8,686 bases of DNA, taken from Planctomycetota bacterium. Lineage in GTDB: Bacteria > Planctomycetota > Phycisphaerae > Sedimentisphaerales > Anaerohalosphaeraceae. The DNA is taken from assembly GCA_003644175.1 (NCBI GenBank), contig QNBS01000077.1, forward strand, positions 1 to 8,686, read 5' to 3'. The position numbers and the translations under genes were made by a program. Positions 1 through 8,028 of this stretch are shown here, piece by piece (position 1 is the first letter of the stretch; each line of letters begins with the position of its first letter). The notes beneath the pieces were generated by a model. The model did no database searches. It was not told where the DNA came from and was given only the letters and a program-made list of their open reading frames with translations.

Positions 1-162
1 CGGTAATATCGCCGACGCAGATATCGCCGGGTTTTAGGTCGGGCTTTTTAGCGCTGGAGGATTTGAAGATCTTTGCGAGTATGGCGCCGGCGCCCGGGCC
101 TTCGATGCCGATGGAGGCGATGGCGGCGGTTCCTTTGGCCGTTGTTACGCAGGCGCGGGCGA

Positions 163-166
<4 letters not shown>
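1..166 (-). CDS. MnmE/TrmE-like GTPase, N-terminal fragment (runs off left edge)
   Basis: An open frame begins with ATG at 166-164 and stays open for 55 codons to the left edge, so only the N-terminus is present. It begins MIARACVTTAKGTAAIASI and continues with a segment of the type IEGPGAGAILAKIFK. This resembles the start of the tetrahydrofolate-binding N-terminal domain of MnmE (TrmE), where a short strand and Gly-rich turn are followed by an RxSGP-like segment and a helix ending in a KxF pattern. The usual T-P-P-G-R-G motif is not conserved, so this is either a divergent MnmE or a paralogue. MnmE is known to modify the wobble uridine of certain tRNAs together with MnmG. The start codon overlaps the coaX stop in an ATGA, which indicates translational coupling and supports the chosen start. 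The Shine-Dalgarno sequence is weak. The G domain is outside the window, so the identity is tentative. Confidence 0.5.
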
Positions 167-2009
<1,843 letters not shown>

Positions 2010-2045
2010 TTAGCTCAGCCCGCCAGGAGAAATCTGTTTTCATGA

Positions 2046-3509
2046 TTATTCTGCCGGGAGGCGGTCCTCGTTTAATATTTTTCCGTCGACGCTGTAGTGA
2101 CGAAATGTCAGTGTTGGTTTTCCGTCTTTGCGTTCTACCGTGCCCGCCAGGAATCCTCCTGTAACGTTTAAGTACTTGTGTTCGGGGTATCTCATGCTGT
2201 TTTTCCATCCGCCGGCGTGCTCGTTGCTTGCCGGGCCGCAGCAGTATTCGCGGACGCCGGTTTCAGCGTGCTGCGAAACGTACTGCCAGTGTCGGTCGCC
2301 GCAGACGACGTACATGTTCTTCTGTTTGGAAATGAACTGTCGCAGTTCATCGCCTTCGTGCGTGAAGCCTTTGTTGGCGTGATTGTCATTTTTCTTAGTG
2401 CGGTCCGGCCCGACTATCGGCGTGGGGCTTATGAGAATCTTAAACGTTGCGTCGGATTCGGCGACGGTGCGCTTAAACCATCGCTTTTGTTGTTTGCCCC
2501 AGATGGTCTTGTCCGGACCGTCTGGCATTGGGTTGGGGCTTCGAAAATCGCGTCCTTCGACGAGCCATATCTGGAGGTCTTTGCCCCAGCGATACGTTCG
2601 CCAGGTTTTTTCGCCCATTGGGACCTGTTCGAGAAAGACGGCCTGGCCCTGCTTGAAGGTGAAATCGCCCATGTCTTTGCCTTTCATAGTCGGCCAGCAG
2701 TCATTCTTCCACGTGTCGTGGTCGTCCTTCATGAAGTAGCTTGCGACCTGGCGGTGAAACTCGACGTTGGTGGGCAGGCTGTACATCCGCCACCAGTGCC
2801 GGCGGGCAAGGGGCAGGCTCTTGGCCTTGGCGAGTTTGTCGTAATAAAGGATGTCGCCGGTGTGCACGAAGAAATCGGGATCGAGCTTGAGCATCTGGCC
2901 ATAAATTTTGTATCCGCCGCCCGGAACATCCTGGTCTGGATAGTACTGGCCGGTTGATACGGTAAAGACCACCTTCTCAGCCCGGTCCGGCCCAGGCGCC
3001 GTCCGGAATCCGCCCTCTATAGTCTGGCCCTTGCCGCCGTTGTCGGCCTGACTCTCGATGCGAACGAGATACTTCGTCTTCGGTGAGAGATTGGTCAGTC
3101 TGAACTGGCGTGTGTAATCCTTTTGCGGGTCAACCGGCCGCCAGTCGGTCTGCTTCCAACTTCCGCCGGTTTGGGCTTTGTACAATACGCGAACCCGGCC
3201 CGTTGTGCCGCCGACTGCGCCTTCGAGAGTCTCGGCGATTGACCCGCCGGGGAAAGCCACAACGGCTCCGGCGTCCGGCCTGTTCTTGCCTTTCTTTTTC
3301 CGGCCGTCATAGCTGACCCGGGGCATGGGCGCATCTGTTCCGAGACGCCTGGGGCCTGCGCTCAGACGTGTCCAGATGATTGCCTCGGTGTCCGTCACCT
3401 CGCCGATCTTGATGCCGGAGGCCTGAAAGGGCCCGCTGGAATGGGCTTTCTGCAAGGCACAGCCGCAACAGAAGAGCATCAATAATACTATTTTTACGCC
3501 ATATCTCAT
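2046..3509 (-). CDS. PhoD-like metallophosphatase, secreted or lipoprotein
   Basis: This 487-residue protein belongs to the alkaline phosphatase D (PhoD-like) metallophosphoesterases, known as exported phosphomono- or diesterases that use Fe/Ca-type metal centres. Residues 1-17 form a signal peptide (basic R2 and K6, then a Leu-rich core) ending in several cysteines at 14, 15 and 17; Cys17 could be lipidated, though the lipobox is imperfect. Residues of about 28-170 form a fibronectin-III-like N-domain (SGIKIGEVTDTEAIIWTR, and LSPKTKYLVRIES). The catalytic domain follows, with metal-ligand motifs HTGD at 216-219, DDHDTW at 262-267 and GDRH at 404-407. The expected first motif (SCQ in many members) reads STGQYYPDQ near 185-193, so the protein is somewhat divergent and its substrate cannot be predicted. 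The start is supported by a strong AAGGAGAT Shine-Dalgarno. The gene lies 17 bases after lon and 36 before obg, an unusual place for a secreted phosphatase. Confidence 0.88.
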   Translation of the reverse strand: MRYGVKIVLLMLFCCGCALQKAHSSGPFQASGIKIGEVTDTEAIIWTRLSAGPRRLGTDAPMPRVSYDGRKKKGKNRPDAGAVVAFPGGSIAETLEGAVGGTTGRVRVLYKAQTGGSWKQTDWRPVDPQKDYTRQFRLTNLSPKTKYLVRIESQADNGGKGQTIEGGFRTAPGPDRAEKVVFTVSTGQYYPDQDVPGGGYKIYGQMLKLDPDFFVHTGDILYYDKLAKAKSLPLARRHWWRMYSLPTNVEFHRQVASYFMKDDHDTWKNDCWPTMKGKDMGDFTFKQGQAVFLEQVPMGEKTWRTYRWGKDLQIWLVEGRDFRSPNPMPDGPDKTIWGKQQKRWFKRTVAESDATFKILISPTPIVGPDRTKKNDNHANKGFTHEGDELRQFISKQKNMYVVCGDRHWQYVSQHAETGVREYCCGPASNEHAGGWKNSMRYPEHKYLNVTGGFLAGTVERKDGKPTLTFRHYSVDGKILNEDRLPAE

Positions 3510-3510
3510 G

Positions 3511-3526
3511 TTTACTATCTCCTTCT
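3511..3526 (-). promoter_or_regulatory. Strong Shine-Dalgarno of the phosphatase gene
   Basis: Read on the minus strand, the 17-base gap between the lon stop and the phosphatase ATG contains AAGGAGAT, with GGAG 9 bases before the ATG. This is the best ribosome-binding site in the core cluster. It fixes the start at 3509 and suggests independent, efficient translation within a shared transcript. No terminator fits in the gap. Confidence 0.7.
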
Positions 3527-3527
3527 G

Positions 3528-5960
3528 TTATTCCCCTAACGTCGCTTTCAGCACGTCGGCGGCTTTTTTTGCGAAGATGAAAGTCATTTTTGACTTCGCT
3601 TCCTTTGGGATTTCGGCGATGTCCTTTTTGTTTCTCGCCGGCAGTATGACGGTTTTGATCCCGGCTCGCTTTGCAGCCAGTATCTTTTCCTTGAGGCCTC
3701 CGATGGGCAGTACGAGACCCTTGAGGGTGATCTCTCCGGTCATTGCGACGTCGGGCCGGGCCGGTTTCTTCTGCAGCAGCGACACTAACGACGCAAACAT
3801 CGCCACACCCGCCGACGGTCCGTCTTTCGGGACGGCGCCGGCCGGGACGTGGACGTGGTAATCGCATTTTGCAAACTGGTCCGGGTCGATGTTTAGCTGT
3901 CTGGCGCTGGACTTTATGATTGAAAACGCCGCCTGTGCGCTTTCTTTCATCACCTCGCCGATATGCCCGGTCAGCATCAGTTTGCCCTTGCCCGGCATGG
4001 ACACCGACTCGACAAACAGTATCTCGCCGCCCTCCGGCGTATAGGCCAACCCCGTGACAACACCGGGAGTCGCCGTTCGCAGGGCGATCTCGGAGGCGAA
4101 CTTGTGCGGACCTAATATCGCTGCAAGCTGCCCTTTGCCCACGGTCGCGCGTCTGGCCGTTTGCCTGGCGATCTTTGTCGCAGTGTTCCTGCAGATCGAA
4201 GCAATGGTTCTTTCGAGATTGCGAACGCCGGCCTCGCGCGTATAGCTGTTGATGATCGCGGCAACCGCGTCGTCTTTGATCGTAAGTTGAGATTTCGACA
4301 GGCCGTGCTCCTTGAGTTGCCGACGGATCAGGTATCTCTTTGCGATTTGCAGTTTTTCTTTTTCGGTGTAGCCGGGCAGTTCGATAATTTCCATCCGGTC
4401 CAGCAGGGCAGGCGGGATTGGCTCGGTATAATTGGCGGTTCCGATGAACATTACATTGGAAAGATCGAACGGCTGGTCGAGATAGTGGTCCGTAAAGCTG
4501 TTATTCTGCTCCGGGTCCAGCACCTCCAGCAGCGCAGAGGCCGGATCGCCTCGGAAGTCCTGGCCGATCTTGTCCAGTTCATCGAGCATGAAGACAGGAT
4601 TCTTGTAGCTGCACTTTCTCAGTTCCTGCAGAATACGCCCCGGCAGTGCGCCGATGTAAGTTCTGCGATGCCCGCGAATGTCGGCTTCGTCGCGGATTCC
4701 GCCCAGGGAAATGCGAATGAATTTCCTGTGCATTGCACGTGCTATCGACTGGCCCAGGCTGGTCTTGCCCACTCCGGGCGGACCGACGAAACACAGTATC
4801 GGGCTTTTGCCGGTGGGATTGAGCTTTCGGACGGCAAGGAATTCGAGAATTCGTTTCTTGACTTTGACCAGGCCGTAGTGGTCTCGATTCAGGATGCGTT
4901 CGGCTTTTGCGATGTCGATCGAATCGTCGGTCTGCCTTGCCCAGGGCAGTTGGCAGACCCAGTCCAGGTATGTCCTGATCACGCCGTATTCCGGCGAAGC
5001 CAATGGAATCCTGCTCAAGCGGTCCAGCTCGCGAACCGCCTCAGCTTCGACTTTGTCGGGCATTTTGGCTTTCTTTATACGGGCTCGCAGTTCGGTTATT
5101 TCTTCGGTTCGCCGGTCGCCTTGCCCCAACTCGGCCTGGATCGCCTTGAGTTCTTCCTGCAGGTAATACTCACGCTGGCTCTTGTCGATAGAATCCCGAA
5201 TCTCGCCCTGTATCTTGTGGCTCAGCTCCAGCACTTCCAGTTGATTGGCTAACGCCAGCGATATCTTCTCGAGGCGTTTGCGGGCGTCATATTCTTCGAG
5301 AAGCTCCTGCTTTTCGGCGTTGGAGATGTTCAGCGTGGCCGCTAAGAAGTCGGCCAGCGCCGACGGATCGTCGATATTATCCAGCAGAATCGACGCCTCC
5401 TCCGGCACATTCGGGCTAAGGGCCATTACACGGCCGGCGATATCGCGGACGTTTACGATCAGGGCCTGGAGCTTTTTGGTCCTGCGGGTCTTCACGTCGA
5501 TCATGCGGACCCTGGCCTTGAGATAGGGTTTGGTCTCGGTGAATTTGATTATCTCGAACCGGGCGATGCCGTGGACGATAACGTTGAGTGAGCCCTGCGG
5601 CATACGAATAACCTTCAGCACCGAGGCGGCGGTTCCGACCCGGTAAATGTCGTCCGGGCCCGGATCCTCGATATCGGGGTCGATCTGGGCGACCAGACCG
5701 AAAATGGTCTCATGCGGAATCATATCGTCGATGAGCTGCCTGCTCTTTTCCCGCCCGATCGCAAGCGGCATGACAGTGCCCGGATAGGCTACGGCGCTTC
5801 GGATCGGCAGTATACCTATATGATCCGGAAACCGGAAATCCTCCTTGCCGGGCCCGGAAACATCTTTATCCATGCCGGAAAACGAATCAACGTCCACTAT
5901 TTCGACCAGCCGCATTTTGTCCTGCATAACACTCATTGACGCCTCGTTGCTCCTGTACAT
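3528..5960 (-). CDS. lon: ATP-dependent Lon protease
   Basis: This is a full-length LonA-type protease, which degrades misfolded and regulatory proteins in the cytoplasm as a hexamer. Numbered from the ATG at 5960 (810 residues), the LON substrate-binding domain covers about 43-240 (ILPIRSAVAYPGTVMPL), followed by a coiled linker near 250-300. The AAA+ module has Walker A GPPGVGKT at 393-400, Walker B FMLDELDKI around 457-465 and sensor-1-like GTAN at 507-510. The protease domain has the catalytic Ser716 in PKDGPSAG and Lys759 in GGLKEK, the correct 43-residue spacing of the Ser-Lys dyad. The open frame reaches back to a TTG at 6017, but that start lacks support. ATG 5960 has GAGG 6 bases upstream; ATG 5936 (802 residues) has GAGG 5 bases upstream and is equally possible. 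This is the first gene of the minus-strand cluster, 17 bases before the phosphatase gene. Confidence 0.97.
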   Translation of the reverse strand: MYRSNEASMSVMQDKMRLVEIVDVDSFSGMDKDVSGPGKEDFRFPDHIGILPIRSAVAYPGTVMPLAIGREKSRQLIDDMIPHETIFGLVAQIDPDIEDPGPDDIYRVGTAASVLKVIRMPQGSLNVIVHGIARFEIIKFTETKPYLKARVRMIDVKTRRTKKLQALIVNVRDIAGRVMALSPNVPEEASILLDNIDDPSALADFLAATLNISNAEKQELLEEYDARKRLEKISLALANQLEVLELSHKIQGEIRDSIDKSQREYYLQEELKAIQAELGQGDRRTEEITELRARIKKAKMPDKVEAEAVRELDRLSRIPLASPEYGVIRTYLDWVCQLPWARQTDDSIDIAKAERILNRDHYGLVKVKKRILEFLAVRKLNPTGKSPILCFVGPPGVGKTSLGQSIARAMHRKFIRISLGGIRDEADIRGHRRTYIGALPGRILQELRKCSYKNPVFMLDELDKIGQDFRGDPASALLEVLDPEQNNSFTDHYLDQPFDLSNVMFIGTANYTEPIPPALLDRMEIIELPGYTEKEKLQIAKRYLIRRQLKEHGLSKSQLTIKDDAVAAIINSYTREAGVRNLERTIASICRNTATKIARQTARRATVGKGQLAAILGPHKFASEIALRTATPGVVTGLAYTPEGGEILFVESVSMPGKGKLMLTGHIGEVMKESAQAAFSIIKSSARQLNIDPDQFAKCDYHVHVPAGAVPKDGPSAGVAMFASLVSLLQKKPARPDVAMTGEITLKGLVLPIGGLKEKILAAKRAGIKTVILPARNKKDIAEIPKEAKSKMTFIFAKKAADVLKATLGE

Positions 5961-6032
5961 ATTTCGCCTCATTTGGAAGGGTACGCCAGATGATACCTGA
6001 ATCGGCGGATGGTGCAAATCAGAAAATCTGAA

Positions 6033-6038
6033 ATTATA
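6033..6038 (-). promoter_or_regulatory. Candidate -10 box of the lon promoter
   Basis: The minus strand reads a perfect TATAAT here, which would start transcription near 6026 and give a leader of about 65 bases before the ATG at 5960. At the expected -35 position (about 6056-6061) the sequence is CGGGAA, which does not match TTGACA. The promoter, if real, may depend on an activator or an alternative sigma factor. No CIRCE element or sigma-32-type consensus was found. Confidence 0.35.
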
Positions 6039-6052
6039 CTGATCACGATTGA

Positions 6053-6119
6053 AAATTCCCGTTTTGTTCGCGGTAACGTGTTTTCAAATAAATACTTACC
6101 GTTTTACTCGCGGGAATTT
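6053..6119. repeat. Nested inverted and direct repeats upstream of lon
   Basis: Outer arms AAATTCCCG (6053-6061) and CGGGAATTT (6111-6119) are exact inverted repeats. Inside them, CGGTAA (6071-6076) and TTACCG (6096-6101) form a second inverted pair. Overlapping these, the 15-mers CCGTTTTGTTCGCGG (6059-6073) and CCGTTTTACTCGCGG (6099-6113) are direct repeats with 13 of 15 matches, spaced 40 bases start to start. The left arm covers the expected -35 region of the candidate lon promoter. This looks like a multi-site operator, but the binding protein is unknown. Confidence 0.45.
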
Positions 6120-6276
6120 ACTACCCTGAAGAGTATAAAACCGCGCCTTTTGTCCGATTGGCCCCCATTTCTATGCCTGGCGGCGCCGGGTTCAATTTCA
6201 CAAGGTCGGTCGTCAAGATGAGCCTCATGCCGCCCGATAAACAGGTGGAAAAACTGTATTTTCGCTGCAAAAGATG

Positions 6277-6305
6277 TTGACAGGACCCTCGCGGGTTCCT
6301 ATAGT
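6277..6305 (+). promoter_or_regulatory. Sigma-70-type promoter of tRNA-Asp
   Basis: TTGACA at 6277-6282 matches the -35 consensus exactly. After a 17-base spacer, TATAGT at 6300-6305 matches the -10 consensus at five of six positions. Transcription would start near 6312, about 10 bases before the mature tRNA 5' end, as expected for a strong stable-RNA promoter. Confidence 0.85.
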
Positions 6306-6321
6306 GGCCGATTACAGTACC

Positions 6322-6395
6322 GGGGCCGTAGCTCAACTGGTTAGAGCATCGGACTGTCGATCCGAAGGTTGAGGGTTCGAGTCCCTTCGGCCTCG
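6322..6395 (+). tRNA. tRNA-Asp (anticodon GUC)
   Basis: All four stems fold. The acceptor GGGGCCG (6322-6328) pairs with CGGCCTC (6388-6394), with one G-U pair. The D arm is GCTC/GAGC at 6331-6347. The anticodon stem is TCGGA/TCCGA with loop CTGTCGA at 6354-6360, placing anticodon GTC at 6356-6358. The T arm is GAGGG/CCCTT with loop TTCGAGT at 6376-6382. The discriminator base is G (6395), which agrees with aspartate identity. The 3' CCA is not encoded and must be added after transcription. The 3' half of the gene is the likely integration site of the adjacent element, since the tRNA remains intact and an integrase gene begins within 30 bases of its end. Confidence 0.97.
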
Positions 6396-6409
6396 TTTGG
6401 TAAGTGATT

Positions 6410-6448
6410 GGCCAGTAAGCATTTATGTTTGCTGGCCTTTCTCTTTTT
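6410..6448 (+). terminator. Rho-independent terminator of tRNA-Asp, overlapping the end of int
   Basis: Arms GGCCAGTAAGC (6410-6420) and GTTTGCTGGCC (6427-6437) form an 11-base-pair stem with two G-U pairs as plus-strand RNA around a 6-base loop. The T-rich run TTTCTCTTTTT (6438-6448) follows. It is positioned to end the tRNA transcript 15-50 bases after the mature end. On the minus strand the hairpin is not followed by T residues, so it should not terminate int. The right arm is made of the last int codons. Confidence 0.75.
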
Positions 6449-7640
6449 GGCCCTCAAGACAGGGTGCGTGCCAAATGCGTGCCAAAATATCACCGAAGCC
6501 TTCTGAGGTTGCGACTCTTGCACGGTCGACCAATTTGTCTTCCACTGCCAGATAGAACTGCTGGGTCGTCTCGAATTTTGCATGACCTGCGATAACCATC
6601 AAATCATATTTGCTCAAGCCTTTGGCAAGCAGCATACTCAAAGCAGTCCTTCTCAAATCATGAAATTGACCACTTTTTACGCCAGCTTTCCGCAAAATCT
6701 GTTTGAACAGGCGTGTGAAATTATTGACAACTTTAATTCTGGCTGAAGTAAGTGTCCATTTGCCTTGCCTGCGAAGCTGCTGAATATGATCATACCGTTC
6801 GGGAGGCAGGAATACATAAGGATAACCTTCTGGGCGTTTGGTCTGAAGATCCGCCAGCAGTACAATAGTCTGCTCGGTTAAAGGCAGTGTTCTATGGTCG
6901 GTATCCTTAACATGCCATTCCCAGGTTTCTTTGGTTTCTTTCTTCGAGCAAACTTCTATTGTCTTGTTCTCGAAGTCTATGTCGCTCCAAACGGTATTCA
7001 GTAACTCACTTTTTCGCATGGCTGTTGTCAATGCAATGGTGATTAGTAAATCCCACTGCAACACAGAGTTTTTCTGGATTTCACTGGCAGTTTTCAGAAT
7101 ACGTTCGCACTCACTGGGTGTATAGATTCTGATCTTTTTTTTGGGTACCTTTGGTGATCGGATGTTTTTTAGAGGGTTGTCCTCAAGTTGACCACGCTGC
7201 ACCGCTAATTGGAAAAGTCTTTTAAGCTCACGTAGCTTTTTAGCCACCGTAGCTGGACTATTTTCTACATCCAGACAACTCTGGAGAAAGACCTCACCAT
7301 GCTTGTGCGTGATGCGTTTGTAGTCAATATCACCAACTACACCAATAAAATCTCTCATTGCAAATCTATATCCCACTTTTGTGCTTTCTCTAATTTGCTT
7401 TCCTGTCCTTGCCAAACTGTCTTCCAGAAACTTGCTAAGTTTCATTGAAGCCGGTTCGACAATTCCCATGCTTACTTCGCGTTCTTTCTGATCACGTTGT
7501 CTTTCTGCATTACGCTTGTTAGCATGGCCCAATGCAATCCTTTGTCTCTGGCCATTTTCATCCTGATAATCAAGGAAGTACGTAAACTTTCGGCCATCAC
7601 GTGAAGGCCTTGTTCTTAGCTTTACCAGCTGTTTGCTCAT
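6423..7640 (-). CDS. int: Tyrosine recombinase / phage-type integrase
   Basis: This site-specific recombinase probably integrates and excises the surrounding element at tRNA-Asp. Numbering from the longer start at 7649 (408 residues), an N-terminal arm-binding-type segment covers about 8-60 (FTYFLDYQDENGQRQRIALG) and a SAM-like core-binding domain about 70-165. The catalytic domain runs from about 175 to 380. All catalytic residues are visible: Arg212 (TAMRKSELL), a candidate Lys248, His330 and Arg333 (FHDLRRTALS), His356 (AGHAKFE) and the nucleophile Tyr366 (QQFYLAV). The gene therefore looks intact. Two ATGs compete: 7649 directly abuts the AAAGGAG sequence, whereas 7640 has that sequence at a 9-base spacing, so I chose 7640 (405 residues). 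It lies about 90 bases after the excisionase-like gene, has its own candidate promoter, and is convergent with the tRNA gene. Codon and base use are more AT-rich than in the core genes. Confidence 0.95.
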   Translation of the reverse strand: MSKQLVKLRTRPSRDGRKFTYFLDYQDENGQRQRIALGHANKRNAERQRDQKEREVSMGIVEPASMKLSKFLEDSLARTGKQIRESTKVGYRFAMRDFIGVVGDIDYKRITHKHGEVFLQSCLDVENSPATVAKKLRELKRLFQLAVQRGQLEDNPLKNIRSPKVPKKKIRIYTPSECERILKTASEIQKNSVLQWDLLITIALTTAMRKSELLNTVWSDIDFENKTIEVCSKKETKETWEWHVKDTDHRTLPLTEQTIVLLADLQTKRPEGYPYVFLPPERYDHIQQLRRQGKWTLTSARIKVVNNFTRLFKQILRKAGVKSGQFHDLRRTALSMLLAKGLSKYDLMVIAGHAKFETTQQFYLAVEDKLVDRARVATSEGFGDILARIWHAPCLEGQKEKGQQT

Positions 7641-7663
7641 AAATTTCATCTCCTTTCTGTCGA

Positions 7664-7695
7664 GCTATGACTGGTAAAACCGATCCAGCCATAGC
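7664..7695. promoter_or_regulatory. Inverted repeat in the int leader, probable operator
   Basis: GCTATGACTGG (7664-7674) and CCAGCCATAGC (7685-7695) form an inverted repeat with 10 of 11 matching positions around a 10-base centre; arm centres are 21 bases apart, two DNA turns. The single mismatch is a G-U pair in minus-strand RNA, so a hairpin is also possible. It overlaps the candidate int -10 box and start site and ends 11 bases before the AAAGGAG ribosome-binding site. A dimeric regulator, perhaps the upstream winged-helix protein, could bind here. Confidence 0.5.
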
Positions 7696-7722
7696 ATAGC
7701 GCATAACGGCAGAAATGTGCAA
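7693..7722 (-). promoter_or_regulatory. Candidate int promoter
   Basis: On the minus strand TTGCAC (7722-7717) and TATGCT (7698-7693) are separated by 18 bases, a moderate match to the sigma-70 consensus. Transcription would start near 7686, inside the inverted repeat. This would let int be expressed separately from the upstream genes. Confidence 0.35.
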
Positions 7723-7729
7723 CAAAAAA

Positions 7730-8011
7730 TTATCTCAATTCTTTTTCCAGCCTGTCTCGAATCCATTGGCTTATTGCCTCAAGCGGATACAAAGGTTGGC
7801 GACATATATGGATACATGGCAATTCATGGACACGCTTGAGGTGAGCAATTACATTGTGGTGGTCCTGAGCTTTGCTAATTTCTGGTATGCGAAGCAGATG
7901 GATAAGCTCTTTTTCAGTGAGAAGTGGCGGACAGGGAGTAAACCCGCCTTGGCCATCCGGTAATACTGTGGGTGTTTTTAATAAATATTCGTTATTTCCG
8001 TCTAAACTCAC
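7730..8011 (-). CDS. Small winged-helix DNA-binding protein, excisionase-like
   Basis: This 93-residue protein has a MerR/excisionase-type winged helix-turn-helix. Segment LLTEKELIHLLRIPE (30-44) fits helices 1-2, the region of about 53-66 fits a further helix, and IHICRQPLYPLEAISQWI (67-84) fits the wing plus the closing helix that ends such domains (the Y-x-x-x-x-I-x-x-W pattern). Position just upstream of int, in the same direction, suggests a recombination directionality factor or a regulator of int; which of the two cannot be told. The first about 28 residues are Gly/Pro-rich and probably disordered. The start is GTG at 8011-8009, with GAGGG 9 bases upstream and no in-frame ATG available. 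It follows the nrdJ stop by 17 bases, and its ribosome-binding site lies directly after that stop, so the two are probably cotranscribed. A short host-type regulator is the alternative. Confidence 0.65.
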   Translation of the reverse strand: MSLDGNNEYLLKTPTVLPDGQGGFTPCPPLLTEKELIHLLRIPEISKAQDHHNVIAHLKRVHELPCIHICRQPLYPLEAISQWIRDRLEKELR

Positions 8012-8028
8012 CGTTAATTACCCTCTCA

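Larger units (their letters stand above)
5961..6321. other. Intergenic region between lon and tRNA-Asp (divergent)
   Basis: This 361-base stretch separates two divergently transcribed units. It holds the lon leader, a candidate lon -10 box, a repeat-rich palindrome just upstream of it, and the tRNA-Asp promoter at the right end. Two short open frames of about 70 codons cross it on opposite strands. Neither has a recognisable domain or convincing ribosome-binding site, so I do not call them genes. About 6125-6270 shows nothing I can interpret. Confidence 0.6.

Noticed and set aside
2178..2957. Plus-strand open frame of 259 codons inside the phosphatase gene
   Set aside because: It is antisense to a gene with clear motifs, signal peptide and ribosome-binding site.
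3307..3867. Minus-strand open frame of 186 codons spanning the lon/phosphatase junction
   Set aside because: It is an out-of-frame reading of both genes. The Arg/Pro-rich composition is typical of a shadow frame.
4161..5252. Plus-strand open frame of 363 codons inside lon
   Set aside because: It lies wholly antisense to the well-supported lon gene. Its length follows from high GC content, and no domain is recognisable.
6009..6336. Two short opposed open frames (about 70 codons) between lon and the tRNA gene
   Set aside because: They lack a ribosome-binding site or recognisable domain, and one runs through the tRNA promoter and into the tRNA.
6341..6583. Minus-strand open frame of 80 codons covering tRNA-Asp and the end of int, ending in GTRTLNLRIDSPML
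   Set aside because: That tail is a translation of the antisense strand of a tRNA gene, a known false-protein signature; the rest overlaps int in another frame.
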